A stretch of 31,101 nt of DNA from a virus. The stretch spans positions 1 to 31,101 of the IMG/VR virus record IMGVR_UViG_3300043392_000028; one strand, 5' to 3'. The notes under the pieces are model-generated. The model was given only the letters and a program-made list of their open reading frames with translations. It made no database searches and was not told the origin of the DNA. Position 1 is the first letter of the stretch. Each line of letters opens with the position of its first letter. Positions 7,076-12,840 of the stretch are shown piece by piece. A program made the translations under genes and the position numbers.

Positions 7076-7276
7076 TTACTCATTGGCGTGTCCTTTTTTG
7101 TTGCGGTGGCCGTTATAGCCTCTGTTCTCTGTCATTTTGCGCTCTACCTCCAGGAGCTCATCAAGTTCAATGTAACGGCTTAGGGGCTTTAGCTCACCCT
7201 TCTGGATCCAGAGCCTGATGGTTCTCATGCTCCTGCCAGTGATCTGAGCGGCCTCTGCAATAGTTAGAATCTTCAC
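7076..7276 (-). CDS. MerR/excisionase-like helix-turn-helix protein
   Basis: A 66-residue protein that begins MKILTIAEAAQITGRSMRTIRLWIQKGELKP..., the typical winged-helix pattern of the MerR/Xis (helix_turn_helix_17) family: a first helix with A.ITGRS, a recognition helix TIRLWIQKG, then the beta wing with YIELDELLE. The C-terminus is basic (GHRNKKGHANE). It starts with GTG at 7276. No integrase is present, so a transcription-regulator role fits better than excision. The 91-bp region in front of it holds a pair of direct repeats and an inverted repeat, consistent with autoregulation. Confidence 0.75.
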   Translation of the reverse strand: MKILTIAEAAQITGRSMRTIRLWIQKGELKPLSRYIELDELLEVERKMTENRGYNGHRNKKGHANE

Positions 7277-7284
7277 TTTGTCTC

Positions 7285-7362
7285 TTTTCGTGCGTGCGTG
7301 CCAATTCCGAACCGAAAATGGTTCGCTTTTGCCAATAATGGGCTGTTTTCGTGCGTGCGTGC
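7285..7362. promoter_or_regulatory. Operator-like region: two 17-bp direct repeats around an inverted repeat
   Basis: TTTTCGTGCGTGCGTGC occurs identically at 7285-7301 and 7346-7362, 61 bp apart, each followed by one variable base and AATT. Between them, CGAACC (7308-7313) and GGTTCG (7320-7325) form a perfect inverted repeat with the 6-nt loop GAAAAT. It lies just upstream of the helix-turn-helix gene that starts at 7276. This looks like a cooperative binding site for a regulator; a hairpin in RNA is the alternative. Confidence 0.6.
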
Positions 7363-7367
7363 GAATT

Positions 7368-7973
7368 TCACTTCACGGCCTCCCTCTCTGCAAGATTGGC
7401 GTAAAACTCCATCTTTTCGGGCGGGATTCGGAACCCACAATCAAAACAAACAACCTCTAGATTGTCACCTTCATGCTGTGGAGGGGTATAAATAGTCCTC
7501 TTATTGCACTGAGGGCATGGGAGCGCTGTGACTCTGCTCCGCTCCTGCATAGGAAATGCCTGGAGTGTGTGCTTCAGGAGCTTTGGAAGCGGCATCAAGC
7601 TCATAATCTGCCTGGTGTTGGCGATGTGAGGGAGATGCCTCTGGATCCTCAGCGATTCAGCCTGGGCAATCTCCAGATACTCCCAGGGCTCCCAGTTGCT
7701 GTTTGGCTGAGCCTCAAAGAGCGCCCAGAAAATCTGGAGCGTTAGGTCCAGGGCGTGGATGTTTAGCGGGGCTGGAGGGTCTCTCCTAACCTTCTGGCTG
7801 CCATCGGTGTCAGATCTAGACTGCATTGAGTAGATCTCCCTGAGGTGGAAGAGCACGGGGCCAACTTGTGGGAGCGCCTTGTCAATGCCTTCATAGCAAG
7901 ACTCACAGAGCACTCCTCTAGTTGCCTCAATGGCTCCTTCTGCGTTTTCGCAACCTCTTAGGCACGCTCTCAT
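7368..7973 (-). CDS. Zinc-finger protein of unknown function
   Basis: A 201-residue protein with two Cys clusters. The N-terminus has C4, C8, then CESC at about 23-26. The C-terminus has CPQC-N-KRTIYTPPQHEGDNLEVVCFDCG, a typical four-Cys zinc ribbon. The central part is helical, with the W..WEYLEIAQAESLRIQRHLP segment. Proteins with this layout occur in actinophage early regions and usually bear no functional name. It is the last gene of the small-gene cluster, and its ATG overlaps the preceding stop (ATGA). A DNA- or RNA-binding role is plausible. Confidence 0.65.
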   Translation of the reverse strand: MRACLRGCENAEGAIEATRGVLCESCYEGIDKALPQVGPVLFHLREIYSMQSRSDTDGSQKVRRDPPAPLNIHALDLTLQIFWALFEAQPNSNWEPWEYLEIAQAESLRIQRHLPHIANTRQIMSLMPLPKLLKHTLQAFPMQERSRVTALPCPQCNKRTIYTPPQHEGDNLEVVCFDCGFRIPPEKMEFYANLAEREAVK

Positions 7974-8104
7974 TTGTCTGCCTCTTCTATGCGCTTGAAT
8001 AGGACTTTGCTGAAGCGCTCAATTGAGTCAGTTTTTTTGAACTCCGTGAGCAGATCCTCAACTAGCTGGAGGAGCTCCTCCCTGGTGAATGTCTTACTTG
8101 TCAT
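7970..8104 (-). CDS. Small acidic/helical protein, unknown
   Basis: A 44-residue reading frame (MTSKTFTREELLQLVEDLL...) chosen at the ATG at 8104, which has GGAG 8 nt upstream; the frame stays open to 8185, but the upstream part reads as antisense-like low-confidence sequence. Predicted to be one or two amphipathic helices (TREELLQLVEDLLTEFKK, then SIERFSKVLFKRIEEADK). It overlaps neighbours on both sides by 4 and 11 bp, which supports a real gene in a tightly packed operon. No family recognised. Confidence 0.55.
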   Translation of the reverse strand: MTSKTFTREELLQLVEDLLTEFKKTDSIERFSKVLFKRIEEADK

Positions 8105-8294
8105 CACTGAGCTCCAAGAACTCTGGGATGTATTCAGTGAGCAATCTGGCAAACTCTTTACAGTTGTCATCCTTGGTGCACTCATTCAGCTCCACAATGC
8201 GCTTGAGGATGTTGAATTTCACGGTTAGGGCCGCAATGGTCCTGCCATGGTTCATGCCTTTGCTGAAGGCATCAAGCACGCCTGTTTCATTCAT
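8094..8294 (-). CDS. Small protein of unknown function
   Basis: A 66-residue protein (MNETGVLDAFSKGMNHGRTI...). It is predicted mainly helical and ends in an acidic tail (LLTEYIPEFLELSDDK). The ATG overlaps the glutaredoxin stop as ATGA and AGAGAGG lies 8 nt upstream, so the start is well supported. It sits in a run of overlapping small early genes. I recognise no family. Confidence 0.6.
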   Translation of the reverse strand: MNETGVLDAFSKGMNHGRTIAALTVKFNILKRIVELNECTKDDNCKEFARLLTEYIPEFLELSDDK

Positions 8295-8545
8295 TTGTAT
8301 TGCCTCTCTTCGCTGTGGAGGAAGTTGGCCAAGCTCTTGATCTTGTCCATGCGGAACCCACTCCAGACTTTGCGGTCAGTTACTACAATCGGGGCCGCTG
8401 TGTAACCCTGCTCAATGAAGGCCTGAAGGGTGTCTGGGTGGTCCTCTAGGTTCATCTCTACATAGCGGATGTTTAGTTTGTCCATGAGCTTTTTGCTTTG
8501 AACACACTGCACACAGTTGCTTTTAGTCCAAACGGTTATCAGCAT
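8291..8545 (-). CDS. nrdH: NrdH-type glutaredoxin/thioredoxin-fold protein
   Basis: An 84-residue protein that begins MLITVWTKSNCVQCVQSKKLMDK. The redox motif C-V-Q-C is the NrdH signature, preceded by the beta strand ITVWTK. Further on, IRYVEMNLEDHPDTLQAFIEQGYTAAPIVVTD carries the cis-proline (A-A-P) segment and then WSGFRMDKI. NrdH proteins deliver electrons to class Ib ribonucleotide reductase; no reductase is encoded here, so it would serve the host enzyme during phage DNA synthesis. The start at 8545 was chosen because GAGAGGACCAAG lies directly upstream. Longer frames up to 8620 are less likely. Confidence 0.88.
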   Translation of the reverse strand: MLITVWTKSNCVQCVQSKKLMDKLNIRYVEMNLEDHPDTLQAFIEQGYTAAPIVVTDRKVWSGFRMDKIKSLANFLHSEERQYK

Positions 8546-8744
8546 CTTGGTCCTCTCCATGTCCTCTGATTTGCTCAAAGAGGCCGCTGAAATCAACCTT
8601 GATGATCTCAACGGGTTCATCCTCTAGGTCTGTGATGGTCACATCCATCTCTTCAATCAGTTTGATGATGCGCTCCTGCTCAGCAATCCTGCCCATGGTC
8701 TCTCCAACCATCTTGCCCAGGTCAAACTCATTTGAGTCTTGCAT
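8523..8744 (-). CDS. Small acidic coiled protein, unknown
   Basis: A 73-residue protein from ATG 8744, with GGAGG 6 nt upstream. It contains a long amphipathic helix (GKMVGETMGRIAEQERIIKLIEEM), then an acidic part with DLEDEPVEIIKVDFSGLFEQI and a very acidic end (GHGEDQDADN). Its end overlaps the NrdH gene by 23 bp. The function is unknown; its acidic nature might suggest a nucleic-acid mimic or an inhibitor of a host protein, but nothing shows this directly. Confidence 0.6.
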   Translation of the reverse strand: MQDSNEFDLGKMVGETMGRIAEQERIIKLIEEMDVTITDLEDEPVEIIKVDFSGLFEQIRGHGEDQDADNRLD

Positions 8745-9042
8745 TGCGGGCCTCCAGTTCATCTCTGCGGGCCTTTAGCAGTTCTTTTACCTGCGTGAGC
8801 GCTGCAATGCTCCAGACAACCTGGGCATTGTTGTCCCCAGTCAATGGGGTGGTTCTGAGTTCATCCAGAATCTTGGAGACCTGGCCAACTAGGTAGCCAG
8901 CCTCAAAGAAACGGCCACGGATCATGCCGTGTTGATAGCCCTGGTCAATGGCTTTGGCAATGTCATCATCCTCACCCATGAAGCGGGTGAAGTGGTCCAC
9001 AATGTGGGGGGCTCCCTGGTCAAATAGCGGCGTGCTAGTCAA
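8728..9042 (-). CDS. Helical protein of unknown function
   Basis: A 104-residue protein (MTSTPLFDQGAPHIVDHF...) starting with TTG at 9042, which overlaps the stop of the previous gene; GGGTGA lies 6 nt upstream. The C-terminal half (VWSIAALTQVKELLKARRDELEARN) is a strong helix with coiled-coil character. The middle has GYQHGMIRGRFFEAGYLVGQVSKIL. No family recognised. Overlaps with both neighbours and the shared direction make it a credible member of the early operon. Confidence 0.6.
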   Translation of the reverse strand: MTSTPLFDQGAPHIVDHFTRFMGEDDDIAKAIDQGYQHGMIRGRFFEAGYLVGQVSKILDELRTTPLTGDNNAQVVWSIAALTQVKELLKARRDELEARNARLK

Positions 9043-9331
9043 TGCTGTTCACCCAGCTCTCTCCAGCATCGCCTCCCCAGAGGTCCCAGGCAACACGCCA
9101 AGGGGTTGGCTCCCCATCTCTGAGCTCATAGTGCTCTGAGCGGTTGACACCGTGGCGGGCGAAAAAAGACCTCATTCGGGCAATGGTCTGGTCCGATAGG
9201 TTCTGGCGCTTTGAGAGTGCGTTAGCCCTGGCGAGACCCACACGGGTCAAACCTTGGCCACCGAAACCCTCACGGGCCCATCTCAGGCCACGCTCTGCGG
9301 CCTCTGCTACTCCTGCGGGTGGGACTGGCAT
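9035..9331 (-). CDS. Conserved phage protein of the AARRG-type, DNA-related, unknown role
   Basis: A 98-residue protein: MPVPPAGVAEAAERGLRWAREGFGGQGLTRVG..., then NLSDQTIARMRSFFARHGVN and finally PWRVAWDLWGGDAGESWVNSID. The pattern 'P.GV..AA.RGL', then 'T..RM.S(F/Y)FARH', then 'WDLWGGDAG..W' is well known from phage and prophage proteins, often stand-alone and sometimes fused to head maturation protease genes. Its exact function is not established. ATG 9331 overlaps the preceding TGA, and GGAAGG lies upstream. The family match is made from memory of the pattern and not from a search. Confidence 0.7.
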   Translation of the reverse strand: MPVPPAGVAEAAERGLRWAREGFGGQGLTRVGLARANALSKRQNLSDQTIARMRSFFARHGVNRSEHYELRDGEPTPWRVAWDLWGGDAGESWVNSID

Positions 9332-9537
9332 CAGTGAATCCTTCCTTCAATGTCTTTGAGGGCGATCTCTAGCCCTGCTTGAGCGTATTTTGGTGAGTCT
9401 GCCATTAGGCGGCGAATTTGAGAGGCCATCACCAGCTGGTTTACCCTGGCTCCCTCTCTTAGTCCCATCTCATAGTCAGCATCAAGATGCTTGCTGAAGA
9501 GTAGGTTGGCAATCGAATAGGTAATGCGGTCTAGCAC
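9331..9537 (-). CDS. Small helical protein, unknown
   Basis: A 68-residue protein (MLDRITYSIANLLFSKHLDADYEMGLREGARVNQL...) starting with GTG at 9537, preceded by AGAGAGGACCAAA, the extended ribosome-site motif shared with several genes here. It ends ALKDIEGRIH and overlaps the next gene as TGATG. Mostly helical. Actinophages often carry a comparable small protein in the same area, but I cannot name a function. Confidence 0.6.
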   Translation of the reverse strand: MLDRITYSIANLLFSKHLDADYEMGLREGARVNQLVMASQIRRLMADSPKYAQAGLEIALKDIEGRIH

Positions 9538-9549
9538 TTTGGTCCTCTC

Positions 9550-9705
9550 TTAGTTTTGGTAAATCTGGACATAGGTGTCCCAGAAGTAGGTGATTGCTGG
9601 CCATACCGCTGCAATGGCATGGCGGTGAACCTCAAAGGCCAGAAGTGTGATCAGTAGCACCATGAGCGCTACCAGGGTGATGAATCTGCGGGTTTGCTGG
9701 CTCAT
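9550..9705 (-). CDS. Single-pass membrane protein, 51 residues
   Basis: Chosen at ATG 9705, which overlaps the preceding stop (TAATG). After a short basic start (MSQQTRRF) follows one hydrophobic segment, ITLVALMVLLITLLAF, at about residues 9-24, and then an aromatic C-terminal part (VWPAITYFWDTYVQIYQN). It is predicted to sit in the host membrane with the N-terminus inside. It lies in the early cluster and not in the lysis cassette, so superinfection exclusion or host takeover at the membrane is possible; this is inference. Below the usual ORF size cut-off in this start version. Confidence 0.55.
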   Translation of the reverse strand: MSQQTRRFITLVALMVLLITLLAFEVHRHAIAAVWPAITYFWDTYVQIYQN

Positions 9706-9926
9706 TATGCGGCCACCTTTGCGATTTTTTCGGCGCACTTTTCACAAGCACTTGCTGATTTAGCAAAGCTCTGGGTCTTAAGTTCTCCAATAACTCTCTT
9801 GCCTGTGCCAGCTTTGCGAGAGCCACAAAGAACCAGGATAAGTTGGTTCTGTCCATTTGGCACAACAACTCCTGCGTGAGCTTTTGAGCCGTATCCAAAC
9901 TGAAGTTCTACATAATTCTTATTCAT
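9705..9926 (-). CDS. First gene of the second early cluster, unknown function
   Basis: A 73-residue protein (MNKNYVELQFGYGSKAHAGVVVPNGQNQLILVLCGSRKAGTGKRVIGEL...), ending with CEKCAEKIAKVAA. The N-terminal half looks like a small beta-rich fold and the CxxC near the end, with a Cys in VLCGS, may bind metal. AGAGAGGACCCCGAA precedes the ATG at 9926. It is the first gene behind the promoter at 9956-9985. No family recognised. Confidence 0.6.
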   Translation of the reverse strand: MNKNYVELQFGYGSKAHAGVVVPNGQNQLILVLCGSRKAGTGKRVIGELKTQSFAKSASACEKCAEKIAKVAA

Positions 9927-9955
9927 TTCGGGGTCCTCTCTTACCTCTTGATAAA

Positions 9956-9985
9956 AGTCTAGCCATAACTTGCAAGTAAGTGCAA
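9956..9985 (-). promoter_or_regulatory. Probable promoter with built-in palindromic operator
   Basis: On the minus strand, TTGCAC (9985-9980) and TAGACT (9961-9956) are 18 bp apart in the 110-bp gap upstream of the cluster starting at 9926. The perfect palindrome ACTTGCAAGT (9968-9977) lies between the boxes, and AAGT-GCA-ACTT (9978-9988) overlaps the -35 box. A protein bound there would block polymerase. TGCAACTTA at its edge recurs at 7061-7069. Confidence 0.55.
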
Positions 9986-10036
9986 CTTATTTTTTTACGG
10001 CGTGTTGAGTTTCAATAAGTGAAGGATAAAAACGCT

Positions 10037-10456
10037 TTATAGCAAAGAGACAACCACAGAGCAGCCCATGGTTTCTGGGGTCCCGTAGATCTTCCTAATC
10101 TCCCAACGGCAGATCAGGGCATCATCCTGGATTAGCTGGGAATACTTAGGGAGCGAGATGGAATCTCCAAGGCTCCTGGCCAGCTTATCTGCATCTGGGG
10201 AAACGGTTGGCAGTAGGCGCTTCACGCTTTTGGGCTTAGGGAGGATAAAGGTAACCTCAACCTGACACGCCTCAGTGAACTGGGAGTCATCTCCCGTGTC
10301 TTGCATCATCTGGTGGACCGCTTTGGCCACGGCTTGCCTCCAGGGCTCTAGTTTCTTGGAGGCCTCTACAAATCTGCCGTTTCCCAGGTAGCGCTTGGAA
10401 CCCTGCGGCGCTGGCTCCACGCCAACTACCTGGAAAGCGGCAAACTCTCTAGACAT
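10037..10456 (-). CDS. rusA: RusA-family Holliday junction resolvase
   Basis: A 139-residue protein, a usual RusA length. It starts with a beta strand and the pattern VVGVEPAPQGSKRYLG, then the typical FILPKPKSVKR strand. The acidic catalytic residues are in place: D88 and D90 in SPDADKLARSLGD, D98, and D111-D112 in IQDDALI, followed by RWEIRKIYG. RusA enzymes cut Holliday junctions symmetrically and resolve branched DNA from recombination-dependent replication before packaging. Its ATG overlaps the SSB stop as TGATG. It is the last gene of the replication operon before an intergenic gap with a new promoter. Confidence 0.9.
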   Translation of the reverse strand: MSREFAAFQVVGVEPAPQGSKRYLGNGRFVEASKKLEPWRQAVAKAVHQMMQDTGDDSQFTEACQVEVTFILPKPKSVKRLLPTVSPDADKLARSLGDSISLPKYSQLIQDDALICRWEIRKIYGTPETMGCSVVVSLL

Positions 10457-10785
10457 CAGAAGGGAGCATCAACTTCAGCCCAGGTGTTTGGGACCTGTGG
10501 CTTAGTGCCTTTGAGGGTTTCGATGACCTGAGCGTTGACCACCAGGTTCTTATAGCTCTTGCCATCCTTTTCTGACACTTCGGTCTTTTGCTTGCCCTGG
10601 ACCTCAATCCAGTCCTTCTCTGCAAACTCTGCACCAGTCATGCCCTCTGGGAGCCAGACCTTGAAGTCTGTATAACCAGTGGTCTCCCACTGATCCTGTG
10701 CGTTTTTCTTGCTGTGCTTTTCATAGACAATCAAAAAGCGGTCATAGACACTCTTCACGGTTGCCTTGAACTTTACCTCTGCCAT
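10456..10785 (-). CDS. ssb: Single-stranded DNA-binding protein, phage type
   Basis: A 109-residue protein. Residues 1-85 read as an OB-fold (KFKATVKSVYDRFLIVYEKHS..., DFKVWLPEGM, IEVQGKQKTEVSEKDGKSYKNLVVNAQVIE). It ends with WAEVDAPF, a short acidic-hydrophobic tail like the DDIPF tail by which SSBs bind partner proteins. This divergent SSB type is frequent in actinophages. AGAGAGGACCAAC lies upstream of ATG 10785. It sits between a zinc protein and RusA in the replication operon. A fairly good call, though based on overall pattern and not on a long motif. Confidence 0.72.
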   Translation of the reverse strand: MAEVKFKATVKSVYDRFLIVYEKHSKKNAQDQWETTGYTDFKVWLPEGMTGAEFAEKDWIEVQGKQKTEVSEKDGKSYKNLVVNAQVIETLKGTKPQVPNTWAEVDAPF

Positions 10786-10807
10786 GTTGGTCCTCTCTGG
10801 GTTTGTT

Positions 10808-11221
10808 TTAGTTTACTTGGCGGGTCTGACTTTTTTCTTTTTCCAGCGCCAACATAAGCTCAGAGTAATCCCTGCTTTTGCCAGTGCGGTAGAAGATAGA
10901 GAACTGCTCAGCAATGAGGTCCTCTTGGGTTGCTGGTTTTGTTTCACGGGTTGATACAAAATCAGCAATGTGTGACTTCTGGATGCAATCCTTATGTCCA
11001 CAGATCCTGGGCCCTGGTCTGTATAACTTCCCGTTTTTCATTGGGTTGTCATCCAGGTCAAAGTCTCCAGCCCATGGGACACACGGCTCACCGAACCCAT
11101 AGTCAATTTTGCGCTCCGAAGTGCGGCGGCACTCCTGGCAATAAAGGTGTTTGTTTTCCCTGCCCTCATTGATTCGCCACTCAGTGCAGCAAATTAGGCA
11201 TGTGACTACTTGCTCAGCCAT
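10808..11221 (-). CDS. Zinc-finger (HNH-like) protein of the replication operon
   Basis: A 137-residue protein from ATG 11221. N-terminal zinc ribbon: TCLICCTEWRI and YCQECRR. It continues with GEPCVPWAGDFDLDDNPMKNGKLYRPGPRICGHKDCIQKSHI, where C, CGH.DC and H form a second metal site. The 'C.PW.GDFD.......G....PG.R.CGH.DC...H' segment is typical of a group of actinophage proteins that resemble degenerate HNH domains. The end is basic and helical. I cannot say whether it cleaves DNA. ATG 11227 is an alternative start. It overlaps the helicase-loader candidate by 8 bp. Confidence 0.65.
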   Translation of the reverse strand: MAEQVVTCLICCTEWRINEGRENKHLYCQECRRTSERKIDYGFGEPCVPWAGDFDLDDNPMKNGKLYRPGPRICGHKDCIQKSHIADFVSTRETKPATQEDLIAEQFSIFYRTGKSRDYSELMLALEKEKSQTRQVN

Positions 11222-11612
11222 AGACATGCTCTTTTGCCCATAGTAGGAGAGCTGCATCATGCAAGTGAGCCATCTCATAGATCCTGCGGGTGCAGATCTC
11301 GCAAGTGGTCACTCTTTTACTGTGAGCTTTACAGATTGGCTCTGGGTCTCCACGCTTTACCTCTTCAGGCTGGTTGCGCTTTTCCTCACGGTCTAGTTTG
11401 TAGGCAGCCTCACGGGACCATTGCACAATGTGCCTTGGCTCCAGGTAGTTGATGGTTGCATCACGCCTGGCAAGCTTATGAGCCTCCCTGGCGATCTCAA
11501 ACGGGATGTTGGCAAGTATTGACTGCCAAACCTGCACCGTGCCTGGCTCAATGTGTCTCTTGTCAACGGCAGAGATCTCCTGGAGGAGCTGCGTTGTCTC
11601 TTTGATGTTCAT
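11214..11612 (-). CDS. Candidate replicative helicase loader
   Basis: A 132-residue protein from ATG 11612, which overlaps the previous stop as ATGA; a start at 11627 is possible. The N-terminal 70 residues (MNIKETTQLLQEISAVDKRHIEPGTVQVWQSILANIPFEIAREAHKLARRDATINYLEPRHI) follow the pattern of phage G39P/G40P-type helicase loaders: short helices, then 'W...L..IPFE.A..A', then 'P.HI'. The C-terminus has C-x8-C-x2-C (ICKAHSKRVTTCEIC). With the initiator and SSB in the same operon and no phage helicase, it would bring the host DnaB to the origin. Inference from pattern and position. Confidence 0.55.
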   Translation of the reverse strand: MNIKETTQLLQEISAVDKRHIEPGTVQVWQSILANIPFEIAREAHKLARRDATINYLEPRHIVQWSREAAYKLDREEKRNQPEEVKRGDPEPICKAHSKRVTTCEICTRRIYEMAHLHDAALLLWAKEHVYG

Positions 11613-12016
11613 AGTCTGGTGACCCATGCCTCTCTCAATGGGACCGCAATAAATTGCTCATTCTGTGTGTAAATCGTGCTTTTACTCACAATGGGAGAGG
11701 TTGCGGCTACCTCACCCTTGATGAAGATAACACGGTCCAGGGCGTGACTGCAAATTGAGAACCAGGAGTGAGCCACAGCAAACTTTAGTTTCCTGGCAGA
11801 GATGTGCACCGTGTCAAACGGAAAACGGCCACCATCCCAGTGATGCTTCACTTCAACCTCCCAGGATCTAGGTCCATCGGTCTCAATTAGGTCCACGCCA
11901 AACTGGTCTGGATTCACAATCGCATTGATGTCACGGGTCTTTAGGTATTTCATCACCGTGAGCTTTGCATTGTCATCCTGGTCATAGAGATCCTGGTCAA
12001 AGGGCTTCATTTTCAT
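11609..12016 (-). CDS. PD-(D/E)XK-type nuclease
   Basis: A 135-residue protein with the core of the PD-(D/E)XK fold: FGVDLIETDG (D42) followed by WEVEVKHHW, where E55-V-K57 is the E-x-K motif. Before it is a helix with VMKYLKTRDI; after it come strands with DTVHISARKLKFAVAHSWFSICSHALDRVIFIKG. It resembles small restriction- or resolvase-like nucleases that phages carry next to replication genes. The start at 12016 overlaps the initiator gene by 20 bp; an ATG two codons later is possible. The substrate is unknown. Confidence 0.7.
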   Translation of the reverse strand: MKMKPFDQDLYDQDDNAKLTVMKYLKTRDINAIVNPDQFGVDLIETDGPRSWEVEVKHHWDGGRFPFDTVHISARKLKFAVAHSWFSICSHALDRVIFIKGEVAATSPIVSKSTIYTQNEQFIAVPLREAWVTRL

Positions 12017-12701
12017 CCTGCTCCCTGGCCCAGCGATCTAGTGCCTCCCAGTCAGTGCCTTTGCGCTTAGGTGCACGCCTCTGCTCTGTGTTCATCCACT
12101 TCTGAAATGTGAGGTCCCAGGACTTCATGGGCTTACCAGTGCCAAGCCAGTAGAGCTTGAACTGCTCAATGTGGTAATCCATCTCAGGCAATAGAGAGGG
12201 CCACTTGGTTGAGAACATCTCAATGAGATCTTCACTTGGTGACCAATCCGCTGGCAACTTTGTTGCCCTGTTCTCTCTATTTGTATTCTCAAACTTTGTA
12301 TTCTCTAAACTTTGTATTCTTAAGAGAGTGCCCTGCGCCACTGTGCTTGCCTCCACTGTGCTTTGCTCCACTGTGCCCTGGGGCACTCTGGACAAATCAC
12401 TCAGCCTGTAAGTGTAAGTTGACCACTGGCCAGCGCTGTTTTTAGTTCTCTCTGCCTGGACCAAATTGAGATCCTGGAGCTCTTTGAGGGCACTTCTGAA
12501 GCCCTTAGGACCAAGACCAAGTTCTCTCTCTATCTGCGTGAACTTGACCTGGTAGCCAGCTTCATGTGTGAGTAGGTAGATCGCCAGCATCTTGGCGCTT
12601 ATTGAGATGGAGCCATCTCTAATGATTGCGTTGGGCACAATCGTAAAGTTTGACTCAGTAGTTTGGCGCTCTCTTTGAACGCCATGGGCATCTTCTGCCA
12701 T
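11997..12701 (-). CDS. Winged-helix replication initiator (DnaD/lambda-O-like replisome organiser)
   Basis: A 234-residue protein. Residues 15-100 are a winged helix-turn-helix: NFTIVPNAIIRDGSISISAKMLAIYLLTHEAGYQVKFTQIERELGLGPKGFRSALKELQDLNLV, typical of phage replisome organisers. A low-complexity linker follows (VPQGTVEQSTVEASTVAQGT, then LENTKFENTNREN, about 106-145), which is encoded by DNA iterons. The C-terminal part, ending SWDLTFQKWMNTEQRR, has the DnaD/DnaB_2-like 'W...F.KWM' signature. The ATG has GGAGG 6 nt upstream. With SSB, a helicase-loader candidate and RusA downstream, it would start replication at the iterons inside its own gene, as lambda O does. Confidence 0.8.
   Translation of the reverse strand: MAEDAHGVQRERQTTESNFTIVPNAIIRDGSISISAKMLAIYLLTHEAGYQVKFTQIERELGLGPKGFRSALKELQDLNLVQAERTKNSAGQWSTYTYRLSDLSRVPQGTVEQSTVEASTVAQGTLLRIQSLENTKFENTNRENRATKLPADWSPSEDLIEMFSTKWPSLLPEMDYHIEQFKLYWLGTGKPMKSWDLTFQKWMNTEQRRAPKRKGTDWEALDRWAREQDENEAL
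12280..12389. repeat. Two sets of three iterons inside the initiator gene: probable replication origin
   Basis: Set A: TTTGTATTCT at 12280-12289, 12295-12304 and 12311-12320, spaced 15 and 16 bp, in AT-rich DNA. Set B: CCACTGTGC at 12338-12346, 12353-12361 and 12368-12376, spaced exactly 15 bp. AGAGTGCCC (12325-12333) and GGGCACTCT (12381-12389) form a perfect 9-bp inverted repeat that brackets set B. The repeats account for the low-complexity linker of the protein. Iterons inside an initiator gene are the lambda O arrangement. Confidence 0.7.
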
Positions 12702-12796
12702 GTCTGACCTCCAATTGTCAGTTAGTTATGGCAAGATAGGCACTAGCCCAAATTGCCCTAGTAGTTGGGTTAGCCAGTCGAGATTACTCCTGGCCG

Positions 12797-12830
12797 CTTA
12801 TCCCTTTGGTCCTCTCATTGGAGGGATAAG
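12797..12830. promoter_or_regulatory. Inverted repeat with orphan GAGAGGACCAA motif upstream of the initiator gene
   Basis: CTTATCCCT (12797-12805) and AGGGATAAG (12822-12830) form a perfect 9-bp inverted repeat with a 16-nt loop in the 139-bp gap (12702-12840) before the initiator gene. The loop contains, on the minus strand, GAGAGGACCAA, which elsewhere serves as a ribosome site, but no start codon follows. On the plus strand the right arm is followed by a T-rich stretch. An RNA switch, operator or terminator is possible. The rest of the gap holds only the ribosome site of the initiator. Confidence 0.5.
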
Positions 12831-12840
12831 TGTTTCTTAT

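Noticed and set aside
7076-7276. Excisionase (Xis) role for the MerR-like protein
   Set aside because: No integrase or attachment site was found, so the name excisionase would promise a function the genome cannot support.
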